Part shown: piece after piece, positions 1-7,041 of the stretch | Layout of the letters: the number at the start of each line of letters is the position of its first letter | Position numbering within the stretch: the first letter of the stretch is position 1 | Assembly: GCA_016195145.1 (NCBI GenBank) | Contig: JACQAF010000103.1 | Span: 1 to 7,193, forward strand | Reading direction: 5' to 3' | Source of the DNA: Rhodospirillales bacterium | GTDB lineage: Bacteria; Pseudomonadota; Alphaproteobacteria; CACIAM-22H2 | Length of the DNA stretch: 7,193 nucleotides | Translations under genes and position numbers: made by a program | Notes under the pieces: model-generated | Database searches by the model: none | Told to the model about the DNA's origin: nothing | What the model saw: only the letters and a program-made list of their open reading frames with translations

Positions 1-1
1 G

Positions 2-832
2 GTCAACGAGGCGGCGCTGCTCGCCGCCCGGCGCGGCAAGCGCATGGTCACCATGGCCGAGATGGAAGACGCCAAGGATAAGGTGATGATGGGCGCCGAG
101 CGGCGCTCGATGGTGATGACCGAAAAGGAAAAGGAACTCACCGCCTATCACGAGGCGGGCCATGCGCTGGTCAATCTCAACGTGCCGCAGGCCGATCCCT
201 TGCACAAGGTGACGATCATCCCGCGCGGCCGGGCGCTGGGTTTGACGATGAGCCTGCCCGAGCGCGATAAATACAGCCTCAGCAAGACCGAGCTCGCCTC
301 GAAGATCGCGATAATGTTCGGCGGCCGCGTCGCCGAGGAACTCGTCTTCGGGCCCGAGAACGTCACCACCGGCGCCTCGAACGATATTCAGCAGGCGACC
401 AACATCGCCCGGCGTATGGTGACCGAATTCGGCATGAGCGAGAAGCTCGGCCGCGTCCGCTACAACGCCAACGAGCAGGAAATCTTCCTCGGCCATTCGG
501 TCACCCAGACGCAGAACGTTTCGGAAGAAACGTCGCGCCTGATCGACGAAGAAATCCGCGATCTGATCGAGACGGCGGAATCCACTGCGCGGCGCATCCT
601 CACTGAAAAGAAGGACGGACTCGACAAGATCGCCAAGGCGTTGCTCGAATACGAGACGCTGAGCGGCGAAGAGGTGAACGCGCTGCTGCGCGGCGAAACG
701 ATCGTGCGTCCCGACGTCGACGACACGCCGCGCCCGCCCGACCGCCGCTCCTCGGTGCCGACGGCCGGCAGCGCCGCCGGCAAGGATCGGCCGGAAGGCG
801 GCCTGAAACCGGAGCCGCAGCCCGGTGCCTGA
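2..832 (+). CDS. ftsH: ATP-dependent zinc metalloprotease FtsH (3' part, C-terminal 276 residues)
   Basis: FtsH is a membrane-anchored AAA+ protease that degrades misfolded membrane proteins and some soluble regulators. The reading frame is open from the window edge, so this is a gene cut at its 5' end; the membrane segments and most of the AAA module lie outside. The fragment opens with the end of the AAA lid (VNEAALLAARRGKR, then the KDKVMMGAERRSMVM stretch). The M41 peptidase domain follows. Its zinc motif HEAGH is at 149-163, and the third ligand is expected to be the Asp of TGASNDI (codon 383-385), so all catalytic residues are present. After about position 705 comes a Pro/Arg-rich, low-complexity tail ending in PEPQPGA, typical of alphaproteobacterial FtsH. 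A strong terminator hairpin follows 28 bp after the stop, so ftsH probably ends its own transcript. Identification is very secure. Confidence 0.97.
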   Translation, partial: VNEAALLAARRGKRMVTMAEMEDAKDKVMMGAERRSMVMTEKEKELTAYHEAGHALVNLNVPQADPLHKVTIIPRGRALGLTMSLPERDKYSLSKTELASKIAIMFGGRVAEELVFGPENVTTGASNDIQQATNIARRMVTEFGMSEKLGRVRYNANEQEIFLGHSVTQTQNVSEETSRLIDEEIRDLIETAESTARRILTEKKDGLDKIAKALLEYETLSGEEVNALLRGETIVRPDVDDTPRPPDRRSSVPTAGSAAGKDRPEGGLKPEPQPGA

Positions 833-860
833 TCTGCGGCGATACGGCCAGTAACAAGCG

Positions 861-890
861 AAAAGGGCGGGACCGATCCCGCCCTTTTTC
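861..890. terminator. Bidirectional intrinsic terminator between ftsH and the convergent lipoprotein gene
   Basis: A perfect 12-bp stem (AAAAGGGCGGGA at 861-872 with its complement at 877-888) closes a 4-nt loop. On the plus strand the right arm ends in a run of five T (885-889). On the minus strand the same stem ends in four T. It sits between the stops of ftsH (832) and the minus-strand gene ending at 900, so it can end transcription from both sides. Confidence 0.9.
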
Positions 891-899
891 GTTTGGGCG

Positions 900-1310
900 T
901 CAGCACACCCGCTCGATGCGCTGGCGGCGCCACCCCAGCTCGCGGATGACCGGCGCGCCGCGCTCGACCCGGAGGCAGGGATCGCGATACGCCCCGTTAT
1001 ACGGCGCCCCGTAATACGAACGATGGGGCGAATAACCGGGGGCCCAATAATTACGCCATGGCCATGAGTCGCGATAGGCGGGGGGATAGGCCCGGTAATG
1101 GGGCGGGCCGTAATAGCCGTAGCCGTCATAAAAAGGATAGGCCGGCTCGGTGCGCCAGATGGGCGGCGGATTCCCGTAATAGACCACGCTCCGGTAACCG
1201 CCATTGGGATAGTTGCCGGTGAGGCACCCGCCAAGCGCCGGGGCGAGGGCGAGGAGTGCGGCCAACCGCACGACCCAGCATATCCGCCGGCCTTGCGGCT
1301 TGCTCATCAT
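900..1310 (-). CDS. Small Tyr/Pro/Gly-rich lipoprotein of unknown function
   Basis: I do not recognise a named family. The 136-residue product starts MMSKPQGRR and continues with a hydrophobic stretch (WVVRLAALLALAPA) and a lipobox LGGC whose Cys is residue 29. This is a class II signal peptide, so the mature protein should be lipid-anchored in the envelope. The mature part has about 108 residues, 18 of them Tyr, with many Pro, Gly and Trp, and looks largely unstructured. The last 30 residues differ: they are Arg-rich, with one Cys in DPCLRVER and another as the final residue (RIERVC), a possible disulfide pair. An ATG 8 codons upstream (1334) is also in frame. I prefer 1310 because it gives a normal-length signal peptide, although neither start has a strong ribosome binding site. 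The gene is convergent with ftsH, divergent from folP, and interrupts the usual ftsH-folP order. Confidence 0.75.
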   Translation of the reverse strand: MMSKPQGRRICWVVRLAALLALAPALGGCLTGNYPNGGYRSVVYYGNPPPIWRTEPAYPFYDGYGYYGPPHYRAYPPAYRDSWPWRNYWAPGYSPHRSYYGAPYNGAYRDPCLRVERGAPVIRELGWRRQRIERVC

Positions 1311-1453
1311 GCCGATTCTTGCGCGCTGATCCATCGGCTGGCCCCGTTGTGGCCCAGGCAGTCAACGGCCGGGAGACGGAGGTTATTCCAGGCGGGCGAC
1401 GGATCATGCTAAGAGCCACGCGGACGCCCCCAACCGCCGAGCCGCCGGACGCG

Positions 1454-2554
1454 ATGAAACGCAAACCGACCGAGCCAACCCGACAGCAGGTCTATCTCCG
1501 CCCGCTCGGCTGGATGTACGGCGTGCCGGGCGGGACGGCGGCGGCGGCGGGCTGGGCGCGCCGGCTGGCCGGCGGTTTCGCTTATTTCTCGGCAATCGAG
1601 ATTCTGGCGCGGGCCGGCAAGGCCGGGGTCGATTGCAGCGTTATGCCGCTCGCCGGGCTCGATACGGTGCTTGCTACCCGCGCCGACGCGGCGGCGATCC
1701 GCGCGACGCTGGCCCGCCTGAAAACGCCGCGCGCCGATTTTGCCGGCCTGACGCTCGACCGGCCGCGCATCATGGGCATCCTCAACGTAACCCCGGACAG
1801 TTTTTCCGATGGCGGCCGCCATCTCGACGCCAAGGCGGCTATCGCGCATGGCGCAGCGATGGCCGAAGCGGGCGCCGACATCATCGATATTGGCGGCGAA
1901 TCGACCCGTCCCGGCGCGAAGCCGGTGCCGGTGAAGGAGGAGATCGCGCGCATCCTGCCGGTTATTCGCGGCCTCAAGGGGTGCGGCGCGCGGCTGTCGG
2001 TCGATACCCGCCGCGCCGAGACGATGCGCCGGGCGCTCGCCGCCGGCGCGCATATCGTCAACGACGTGACCGCGCTGGCCGGCGATCCGAAGAGCCTTGG
2101 CGTTGTCGCTGCCTCGGGCGCGCCAGCCATCCTCATGCATATGCAAGGCGAACCGCGCACCATGCAGAAGGCCCCCGCCTACGCCGATGTGGCGCTCGAC
2201 GTTTACGATGCGCTGGCCGCTCGCGTGGCGGCAGCCGAGGCGGCCGGCATTCCGCGCGCCGCGCTGGCGATCGATCCGGGGATCGGCTTCGGCAAGACCG
2301 CCGCGCATAATTTCGAGCTGCTCGCCGCGCTGTCGCTGTTCCACGGGCTCGGCTGTGCCATCGTGCTCGGCGCGTCGCGCAAAAGCTTTATCGGCAATGC
2401 GAGCCGCGGCGAACCGGCTGGGGCACGACTCGCCGGGTCGCTTGCCGCCGCGCTTGCCGCCTTCGACCAGGGCGTGCAGATCGTGCGCGTTCACGATGTC
2501 GGCGAAACCGCGCAGGCGGTCCGCCTGTGGCGGGAAATTCGGCTGGCCCGTTGA
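1454..2554 (+). CDS. folP: Dihydropteroate synthase
   Basis: DHPS condenses 6-hydroxymethyl-7,8-dihydropterin pyrophosphate with p-aminobenzoate to give dihydropteroate in cytosolic folate synthesis; it is the sulfonamide target. All family motifs are present in the 366-residue product: IMGILNVTPDSFSDGG from residue 106, GADIIDIGGESTRPGA from 140, SVDT with Asp184, NDV from Asn203, MHMQGEPRTMQ, DPGIGFGKT from Asp274, SRKSFIG with Lys310, and the C-terminal VRVHD (Arg345, His347). About 105 residues precede the first motif, against roughly 15-25 in E. coli-type enzymes. This extension (YLRPLGWMYGV onwards) is in my recollection shared by alphaproteobacterial homologues. The frame is open further upstream. 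I chose ATG 1454 because it lies just before the conserved YLRPLG; ATG 1406 is the alternative, and neither has a clear ribosome binding site. glmM follows after 102 bp. Confidence 0.95.
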   Translation: MKRKPTEPTRQQVYLRPLGWMYGVPGGTAAAAGWARRLAGGFAYFSAIEILARAGKAGVDCSVMPLAGLDTVLATRADAAAIRATLARLKTPRADFAGLTLDRPRIMGILNVTPDSFSDGGRHLDAKAAIAHGAAMAEAGADIIDIGGESTRPGAKPVPVKEEIARILPVIRGLKGCGARLSVDTRRAETMRRALAAGAHIVNDVTALAGDPKSLGVVAASGAPAILMHMQGEPRTMQKAPAYADVALDVYDALAARVAAAEAAGIPRAALAIDPGIGFGKTAAHNFELLAALSLFHGLGCAIVLGASRKSFIGNASRGEPAGARLAGSLAAALAAFDQGVQIVRVHDVGETAQAVRLWREIRLAR

Positions 2555-2576
2555 TGGCGGGCCCGGCGAAGGGCCG

Positions 2577-2604
2577 TGTACCCGCCGGGCGGTTCTGCTA
2601 TAAC
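2577..2604 (+). promoter_or_regulatory. Candidate extended -10 promoter for glmM
   Basis: TGCTATAAC at 2596-2604 matches an extended -10 element (TGn followed by TATAAC, one mismatch to TATAAT). The -35 region is weak (TGTACC at 2577-2582, 16-bp spacer), as is usual for extended -10 promoters. It would start transcription near 2611, about 46 nt before the glmM start. This is pattern-based only; glmM may also be read through from folP. Confidence 0.4.
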
Positions 2605-2641
2605 CCCCGGAACGCGCGACGACTCGGGTATTTGACCAAGC

Positions 2642-2647
2642 GAGGAG
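2642..2647 (+). promoter_or_regulatory. Ribosome binding site fixing the TTG start of glmM
   Basis: GAGGAG lies 9 nt upstream of TTG 2657. The TTG codon begins the conserved RKLFGTDGIRG N-terminus, and no ATG or GTG is available nearby in frame, so this site decides the start. Confidence 0.75.
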
Positions 2648-2656
2648 ACGTCCGTT

Positions 2657-4000
<1,344 letters not shown>

Positions 4001-4048
4001 CCGCACCGGCGCACCCAACCGGCGGAACTCGCCTGCGCGGGCGGGTGA

Positions 4049-4591
4049 GCGGTCGCCAACGAGATCGGAGGACGGGCGGCGGGAATTCCGCTCATCGTCG
4101 ATCCGGTGATGGTCTCGACTAGCGGCAGCACGCTGCTCGTCGACAGTGCGGTCGAGGTTCTGATGCGCCGCCTGATCCCGCGCGCGACGCTGATCACCCC
4201 CAATCTGCCCGAGGGCGAGCGGCTGCTCGGCCGGAAAATCGCCGATCCGGCCGCAATGGCGGCGGCGGCGGCGGATCTGCTGGCGCTCGGTCCGCGCGCC
4301 GTGTTGCTCAAGGGCGGGCATCTCGCCGGGCCGAATGTCGTCGATGTGCTGGCGACGGCCGAGGGCGTGCGGAACCTTATCGATACGCGAATTCGCTCCA
4401 ACGCCACGCACGGGACCGGCTGCACGCTGGCCTCGGCGGTCGCTGCCGGACTCGCCCAGGGCATGGCGCTCGCCGCCGCGGTCGATCGGGCGCGCACCTA
4501 TCTGCGCCGCGCCATCGAGACCGCGCCCGGTTACGGCGGCGGTTTCGGGCCGGTCAATCACGCGCACACGATCCGGCCGGCCGTGGAGTGA
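4049..4591 (+). pseudogene. thiD: 5'-truncated remnant of thiD (hydroxymethylpyrimidine/phosphomethylpyrimidine kinase)
   Basis: ThiD phosphorylates HMP and HMP-phosphate in thiamine synthesis and normally has about 260-270 residues. Here ThiD-like sequence begins right after an in-frame TGA (4046-4048): AVANEI, then GIPLIVDPVMVSTSG, ITPNLPEGERLLG, LLKGGHLAG, and the catalytic anion-hole motif HGTGC (Cys codon 4421-4423), ending with a normal family C-terminus. The first 95 or so residues, including the glycine-rich AGSDSGGGAGIQAD-type start and the N-terminal substrate-binding residues, are absent. They are not found in any frame of the 105 bases after glmM. Between the TGA and GTG 4106 there is no ATG, GTG or TTG in frame, and GTG 4106/ATG 4109 lie inside the conserved DPVM motif, so a working start is unlikely. 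A GGAGGA at 4067-4072 looks like a ribosome binding site but has no start codon at a suitable distance. The rest of the frame is clean, which suggests a recent deletion or an assembly error. Confidence 0.75.
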
Positions 4592-4610
4592 CGCGGCGTC
4601 ATATCGCGCC

Positions 4611-4627
4611 CGCCGCCGGTTGCGGCG
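4611..4627. terminator. Weak hairpin between convergent thiD remnant and mocR-type gene
   Basis: CGCCGC (4611-4616) pairs perfectly with GCGGCG (4622-4627) around a 5-nt loop, within the 36 bp separating the two convergent stops. There is no T run on either strand, so it is at best a weak or factor-assisted terminator. Confidence 0.25.
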
Positions 4628-6010
4628 TCAGACCATCGCTAGGCCCTGCTCGGGCGTGCCGCGCAGGATATCGACAAGGATATTGAGCGCATGTTCGAGC
4701 TGCGCCCGGTCGCGCGCGGCCGAGAGGCCGATGCGTACCGCGTGGGGCAGGGGACCGCGCCCGATAGCAAACGCCTCGGCCGGGGCGATGCCGACGCCGC
4801 GCCGCCGCGCCTCGGCGACGAATTCCTCGCGCCGCCACGGTTCAGGCAGCTTGAGCCAGATATGGAAGCTCGCCGGATGGGTGTCGATATCGGCGTTGCC
4901 GAGAGCGCGGCGGGCGAGGCTCTGGCGGGCTTTCGCCTCTTCGCGCTGCCATAACGCCATTTTTTCGGCGCTTCCCGCCTCGATCATCCGCGCCGCCACT
5001 TCGGCCATCAGGGGTACGGCCATCCAGACGGTGGCGCGCAGGGTCGTGGATAGCCGTGCGACCATCGATTCGGTGGCGCGCAGATACCCGACGCGCAGGC
5101 CCGGCGCCACGCATTTCGACAGGCCGGTAACGTAGATCGACCGCTCGGGCGCGAACGACGACAGCGGCGGCAGGCTGTGGTCGGGCAGGAAGCCGTAGAT
5201 ATCGTCCTCGACGATGGTGACGGCGTGCCGCTGGCAGATCGCGGCGATTTCCTCGCGCCGCGCCGCCGGCATGACTGCCGCGGTGGGGTTGTGGATGGTC
5301 GGTATGCAATACAGCACCCGCGCCTGGGTCTGGCGGCAGGCGGCATCGAGGGCGTCGGGAACGAGGCCGTATTCGTCGATGGCTACGCCATGCAATTGCA
5401 GCGACAGCAGCGTGGCGATGGATTTCACGCCGTAGAAGGTCAGCTGTTCGGTCAGCACGACATCGCCGGGACGGGTCAGCGTCGCCATGGCGACCATGCT
5501 GCCATGCTGGGCGCCGTTGGTGACGGCGATCTCCGACGGCCGCGCGTCGAGACCGGCCTTGCGAACCCACGCGGCGCCTGCCTCGCGGTGGGCTGGCAGC
5601 CCGACATTGCTGGTGTAGGCAAGCAGCGAGGAAATATTCTTGGCCGCGGCAATGGCGGCCAACGTTTCGGCGATCGTCTTGTTGTGCGGGCCCTCGGGCG
5701 GAAAATTGCGGGTGAGATCGACGAACCCGTCGGTGGGCGGCGACAATGTCGGCAGCACATCGCCGCCGCGCTCGCGAATAAAGGTTCCGCGCCCGACTTC
5801 GCCGGCGATCAGCCCGCGCCGTTCGGCCTCGGCATAGGCGCGGGTCACGGTGCCAACCGTCACCCCCAATTTCCAGGCGAGATCGCGATGGGTTGGCAGA
5901 CGGGCGCCCGGGGGCAGGCGACCGGCAGCGACGTCGGCGGCCAGCGTATCGGCAATCGCCAGATAGCGGGGGCCGACGCGGGTTTGAATTTCAGGCAGCC
6001 AAGTTGTCAT
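4628..6010 (-). CDS. MocR-family transcriptional regulator (GntR winged helix fused to PLP aminotransferase-like domain)
   Basis: MocR regulators combine a GntR-type DNA-binding domain with a fold-type I aminotransferase domain that senses pyridoxal phosphate or an amine/amino-acid adduct. The 460-residue product has a winged helix at about residues 12-78 (ARLPTHRDLAWKLGVTVGTV, then GLIAGEVGRGTFI). After a short linker comes the aminotransferase-like domain from about 95 to the end. It retains NPTA (Asn241), VEDDIY (Asp269, expected to contact the PLP ring nitrogen), the Schiff-base Lys299 in TGLSKC, and Arg426 in VRIGLS, so PLP binding is likely. The open frame extends upstream to 6295, but that part overlaps the divergent gene and is not family-like. 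ATG 6010 gives the normal start, though without a clear ribosome binding site. It is divergent from the DUF1127-PaiB-GNAT genes, its likely targets. The effector cannot be read from sequence; specific subfamilies such as PdxR, GabR or TauR are not distinguished. Confidence 0.93.
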   Translation of the reverse strand: MTTWLPEIQTRVGPRYLAIADTLAADVAAGRLPPGARLPTHRDLAWKLGVTVGTVTRAYAEAERRGLIAGEVGRGTFIRERGGDVLPTLSPPTDGFVDLTRNFPPEGPHNKTIAETLAAIAAAKNISSLLAYTSNVGLPAHREAGAAWVRKAGLDARPSEIAVTNGAQHGSMVAMATLTRPGDVVLTEQLTFYGVKSIATLLSLQLHGVAIDEYGLVPDALDAACRQTQARVLYCIPTIHNPTAAVMPAARREEIAAICQRHAVTIVEDDIYGFLPDHSLPPLSSFAPERSIYVTGLSKCVAPGLRVGYLRATESMVARLSTTLRATVWMAVPLMAEVAARMIEAGSAEKMALWQREEAKARQSLARRALGNADIDTHPASFHIWLKLPEPWRREEFVAEARRRGVGIAPAEAFAIGRGPLPHAVRIGLSAARDRAQLEHALNILVDILRGTPEQGLAMV

Positions 6011-6013
6011 GGT

Positions 6014-6054
6014 GACAATATATAAATTGACGCTGATGTAATGCAGACAATATA
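6014..6054. repeat. Pair of direct repeats, candidate MocR operator
   Basis: GACAATATA occurs identically at 6014-6022 and 6046-6054, 32 bp start to start, about three helical turns, in the AT-rich gap between the mocR-type gene and the DUF1127 gene. MocR regulators such as GabR are known to bind direct repeats spaced by roughly three turns. A near-copy, ACAATCTATA at 6113-6122, matches 9 of 10 bases of 6015-6024 and lies at the start of the DUF1127 gene. A separate 10-bp palindrome ATCAATTGAT is at 6057-6066. Binding by the adjacent regulator is inference. Confidence 0.5.
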
Positions 6055-6056
6055 AA
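6027..6056 (+). promoter_or_regulatory. Sigma70-type promoter for the DUF1127-PaiB-GNAT genes
   Basis: TTGACG (6027-6032) and TATAAA (6051-6056), each one mismatch from consensus, are separated by 18 bp. Transcription would begin near 6063, giving a leader of about 44 nt before ATG 6107. The -10 overlaps the second direct repeat, and the first repeat lies just upstream of the -35, an arrangement expected of a regulated promoter. Confidence 0.6.
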
Positions 6057-6075
6057 ATCAATTGATACAAATCAA
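6047..6075 (-). promoter_or_regulatory. Possible promoter of the mocR-type gene
   Basis: On the minus strand TTGATT (6075-6070) is followed after 17 bp by TATTGT (6052-6047), or after 15 bp by TATATT (6054-6049). Either -10 would overlap the second direct repeat, which would allow autoregulation. The match is modest and the region is AT-rich, so alternatives exist. Confidence 0.3.
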
Positions 6076-6096
6076 GCAGTAAAACCGCGCAATGAT

Positions 6097-6102
6097 GGAG
6101 AG
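6097..6102 (+). promoter_or_regulatory. Ribosome binding site fixing the DUF1127 start
   Basis: GGAGAG lies 4 nt (GGAG core 6 nt) before ATG 6107. The upstream in-frame ATG at 6092 has no such site and would place GGAGAG inside the coding region, so 6107 is preferred. Confidence 0.65.
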
Positions 6103-6106
6103 TTGT

Positions 6107-6127
6107 ATGGGTACAATCTATACCCAT
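6107..6127 (+). promoter_or_regulatory. Inverted repeat containing the DUF1127 start codon
   Basis: ATGGGTA (6107-6113) and TACCCAT (6121-6127) are perfect reverse complements around a 7-nt loop. The left arm begins with the start codon itself, so the mRNA hairpin could hide the AUG just downstream of GGAGAG. The loop and inner bases also carry the third copy of the direct-repeat motif. It could equally be a DNA-level operator or chance. Confidence 0.4.
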
Positions 6128-6358
6128 CCCTTGATCCCGATCCTCCGGGCAAGCACCCGGTTGACGGGGTGGATGACTGTCACCGCCCATACGGGATGGC
6201 GAATGCTCGAGCGGGGATTGCTGACGTTGCTTGCCTGGCAGGTGCGGACGCGCGAGCGGGCCCATCTGGCCGCGCTCGACGAGCGGATGCTGCACGACGT
6301 AGGGTTGAGCCGCGCCGACGTGGACAACGAAACCTCCAAGCCGGTGTGGCGTCGGTAA
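6107..6358 (+). CDS. DUF1127 (YjiS-like) small protein
   Basis: The 83-residue protein has the DUF1127 signature in its C-terminal half, roughly residues 38-83: LLTLLAWQVRTRERAHLAAL, DERMLHDVGLSRADV, and a KPVWRR end. DUF1127 proteins are short, basic and common in Alphaproteobacteria. Published members have been linked to RNA binding and to phosphate, carbon or stress responses, but no activity can be assigned here. The first 35 or so residues are not part of the domain and include a moderately hydrophobic stretch with no convincing membrane segment. The start at 6107 is chosen from GGAGAG at 6097-6102. The gene is divergent from the mocR-type gene, has a good promoter, and the PaiB-like gene follows after 49 bp with no terminator between, so co-transcription is likely. 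Confidence 0.88.
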   Translation: MGTIYTHPLIPILRASTRLTGWMTVTAHTGWRMLERGLLTLLAWQVRTRERAHLAALDERMLHDVGLSRADVDNETSKPVWRR

Positions 6359-6407
6359 ACAGGGTTGGCGCGCCGGGCGTGCATCGAAAACAATAAGGAC
6401 CCATCCT

Positions 6408-7034
6408 ATGTACGTGCCAGCTGCCTTTGCTTGCGCCGATGTCGCGACGATTCACGACGCGATCGAGGCGTATAGTTTCGGGGCGCTCGTTACGACCGGG
6501 TCGGACGGGATCGTCGCCAGCCATCTGCCGTTCGTTCTCGACCGGACGCGCGGACCGAACGGCGCGTTACTGGTCCATCTCGCGCGCGCCAATCCGCAGG
6601 CGCAGACGCCTGACGGCGCCTCGGCGATGGCGATCTTTTCCGGCCCGCATGGATATGTTTCGCCGACATGGTATTCGGCGCATCCTTCGGTGCCGACGTG
6701 GAATTATGCCGCGATCCATGCCTATGGCCGTCTCCGGCGGATCGAGGATGCGGCCGACCTCGAAGCCATCCTTCGCCGCCTGACCGACCGGTACGAGAAC
6801 GGCCGCCCCGCGCCGTGGTCGATCGACGGCTTGTCGGCCGATTATCGCAACAGCATGCTGCGCGCCATTGTCGGGTTCGAATTCGCCGTCGAGCGCCTCG
6901 ACGGCAAGTTCAAGCTGAGCCAGAACCGCAGTTCCGGCGACCGGCGGCAGGTGATCGCGGCGCTGGCGGCGAGCGGCAGCGCCGACGACCGGGCGCTGGC
7001 GGATTTCATGACCCGCCATGCGGCCCCGACCTGA
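6408..7034 (+). CDS. PaiB-like FMN-binding protein (putative negative transcriptional regulator family)
   Basis: The 208-residue product matches the PaiB/FMN-binding family over its whole usual length of about 205. Visible motifs are MYVPAAF at the N-terminus, SHLP (38-41), HLARANPQ (57-64), GPHGYVSPTWY (79-89), VPTWNY (95-100) with His104, IVGFEF (154-159) and GKFKLSQNR (166-174). The fold is an FMN-binding split barrel related to pyridoxamine phosphate oxidases. The Bacillus subtilis namesake, encoded next to the acetyltransferase PaiA, was described as repressing sporulation and protease genes. No DNA-binding domain is visible, so the regulator label is by family name only; a flavin-dependent enzyme or heme/FMN-handling role is possible. 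AAGGA at 6395-6399, 8 nt before the ATG, supports the start. A GNAT gene begins 7 bp after its stop, pointing to translational coupling. Confidence 0.9.
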   Translation: MYVPAAFACADVATIHDAIEAYSFGALVTTGSDGIVASHLPFVLDRTRGPNGALLVHLARANPQAQTPDGASAMAIFSGPHGYVSPTWYSAHPSVPTWNYAAIHAYGRLRRIEDAADLEAILRRLTDRYENGRPAPWSIDGLSADYRNSMLRAIVGFEFAVERLDGKFKLSQNRSSGDRRQVIAALAASGSADDRALADFMTRHAAPT

Positions 7035-7041
7035 TCCTGCG

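Noticed and set aside
4259..4275. GCG tandem run as a microsatellite
   Set aside because: It encodes an alanine run in a helix of ThiD and is in frame; a similar run occurs in folP near 1538. Codon bias explains both.
4335..5135. 266-codon plus-strand open frame spanning the thiD end and mocR end
   Set aside because: Arg/Ser/Pro-rich out-of-frame reading over two recognised coding regions.
5177..6025. 282-codon plus-strand open frame opposite the mocR-type gene
   Set aside because: The opposite strand encodes a complete regulator with all key residues; this frame is its shadow.
6011..6295. Upstream extension of the mocR-type reading frame (95 more codons)
   Set aside because: It would overlap the divergent promoter and DUF1127 gene, and its residues do not resemble MocR N-termini, which start just before the winged helix.
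6366..6373. GGCGCGCC palindrome between DUF1127 and PaiB-like genes as a terminator
   Set aside because: Self-complementary with no loop and no T run; ordinary for GC-rich DNA.
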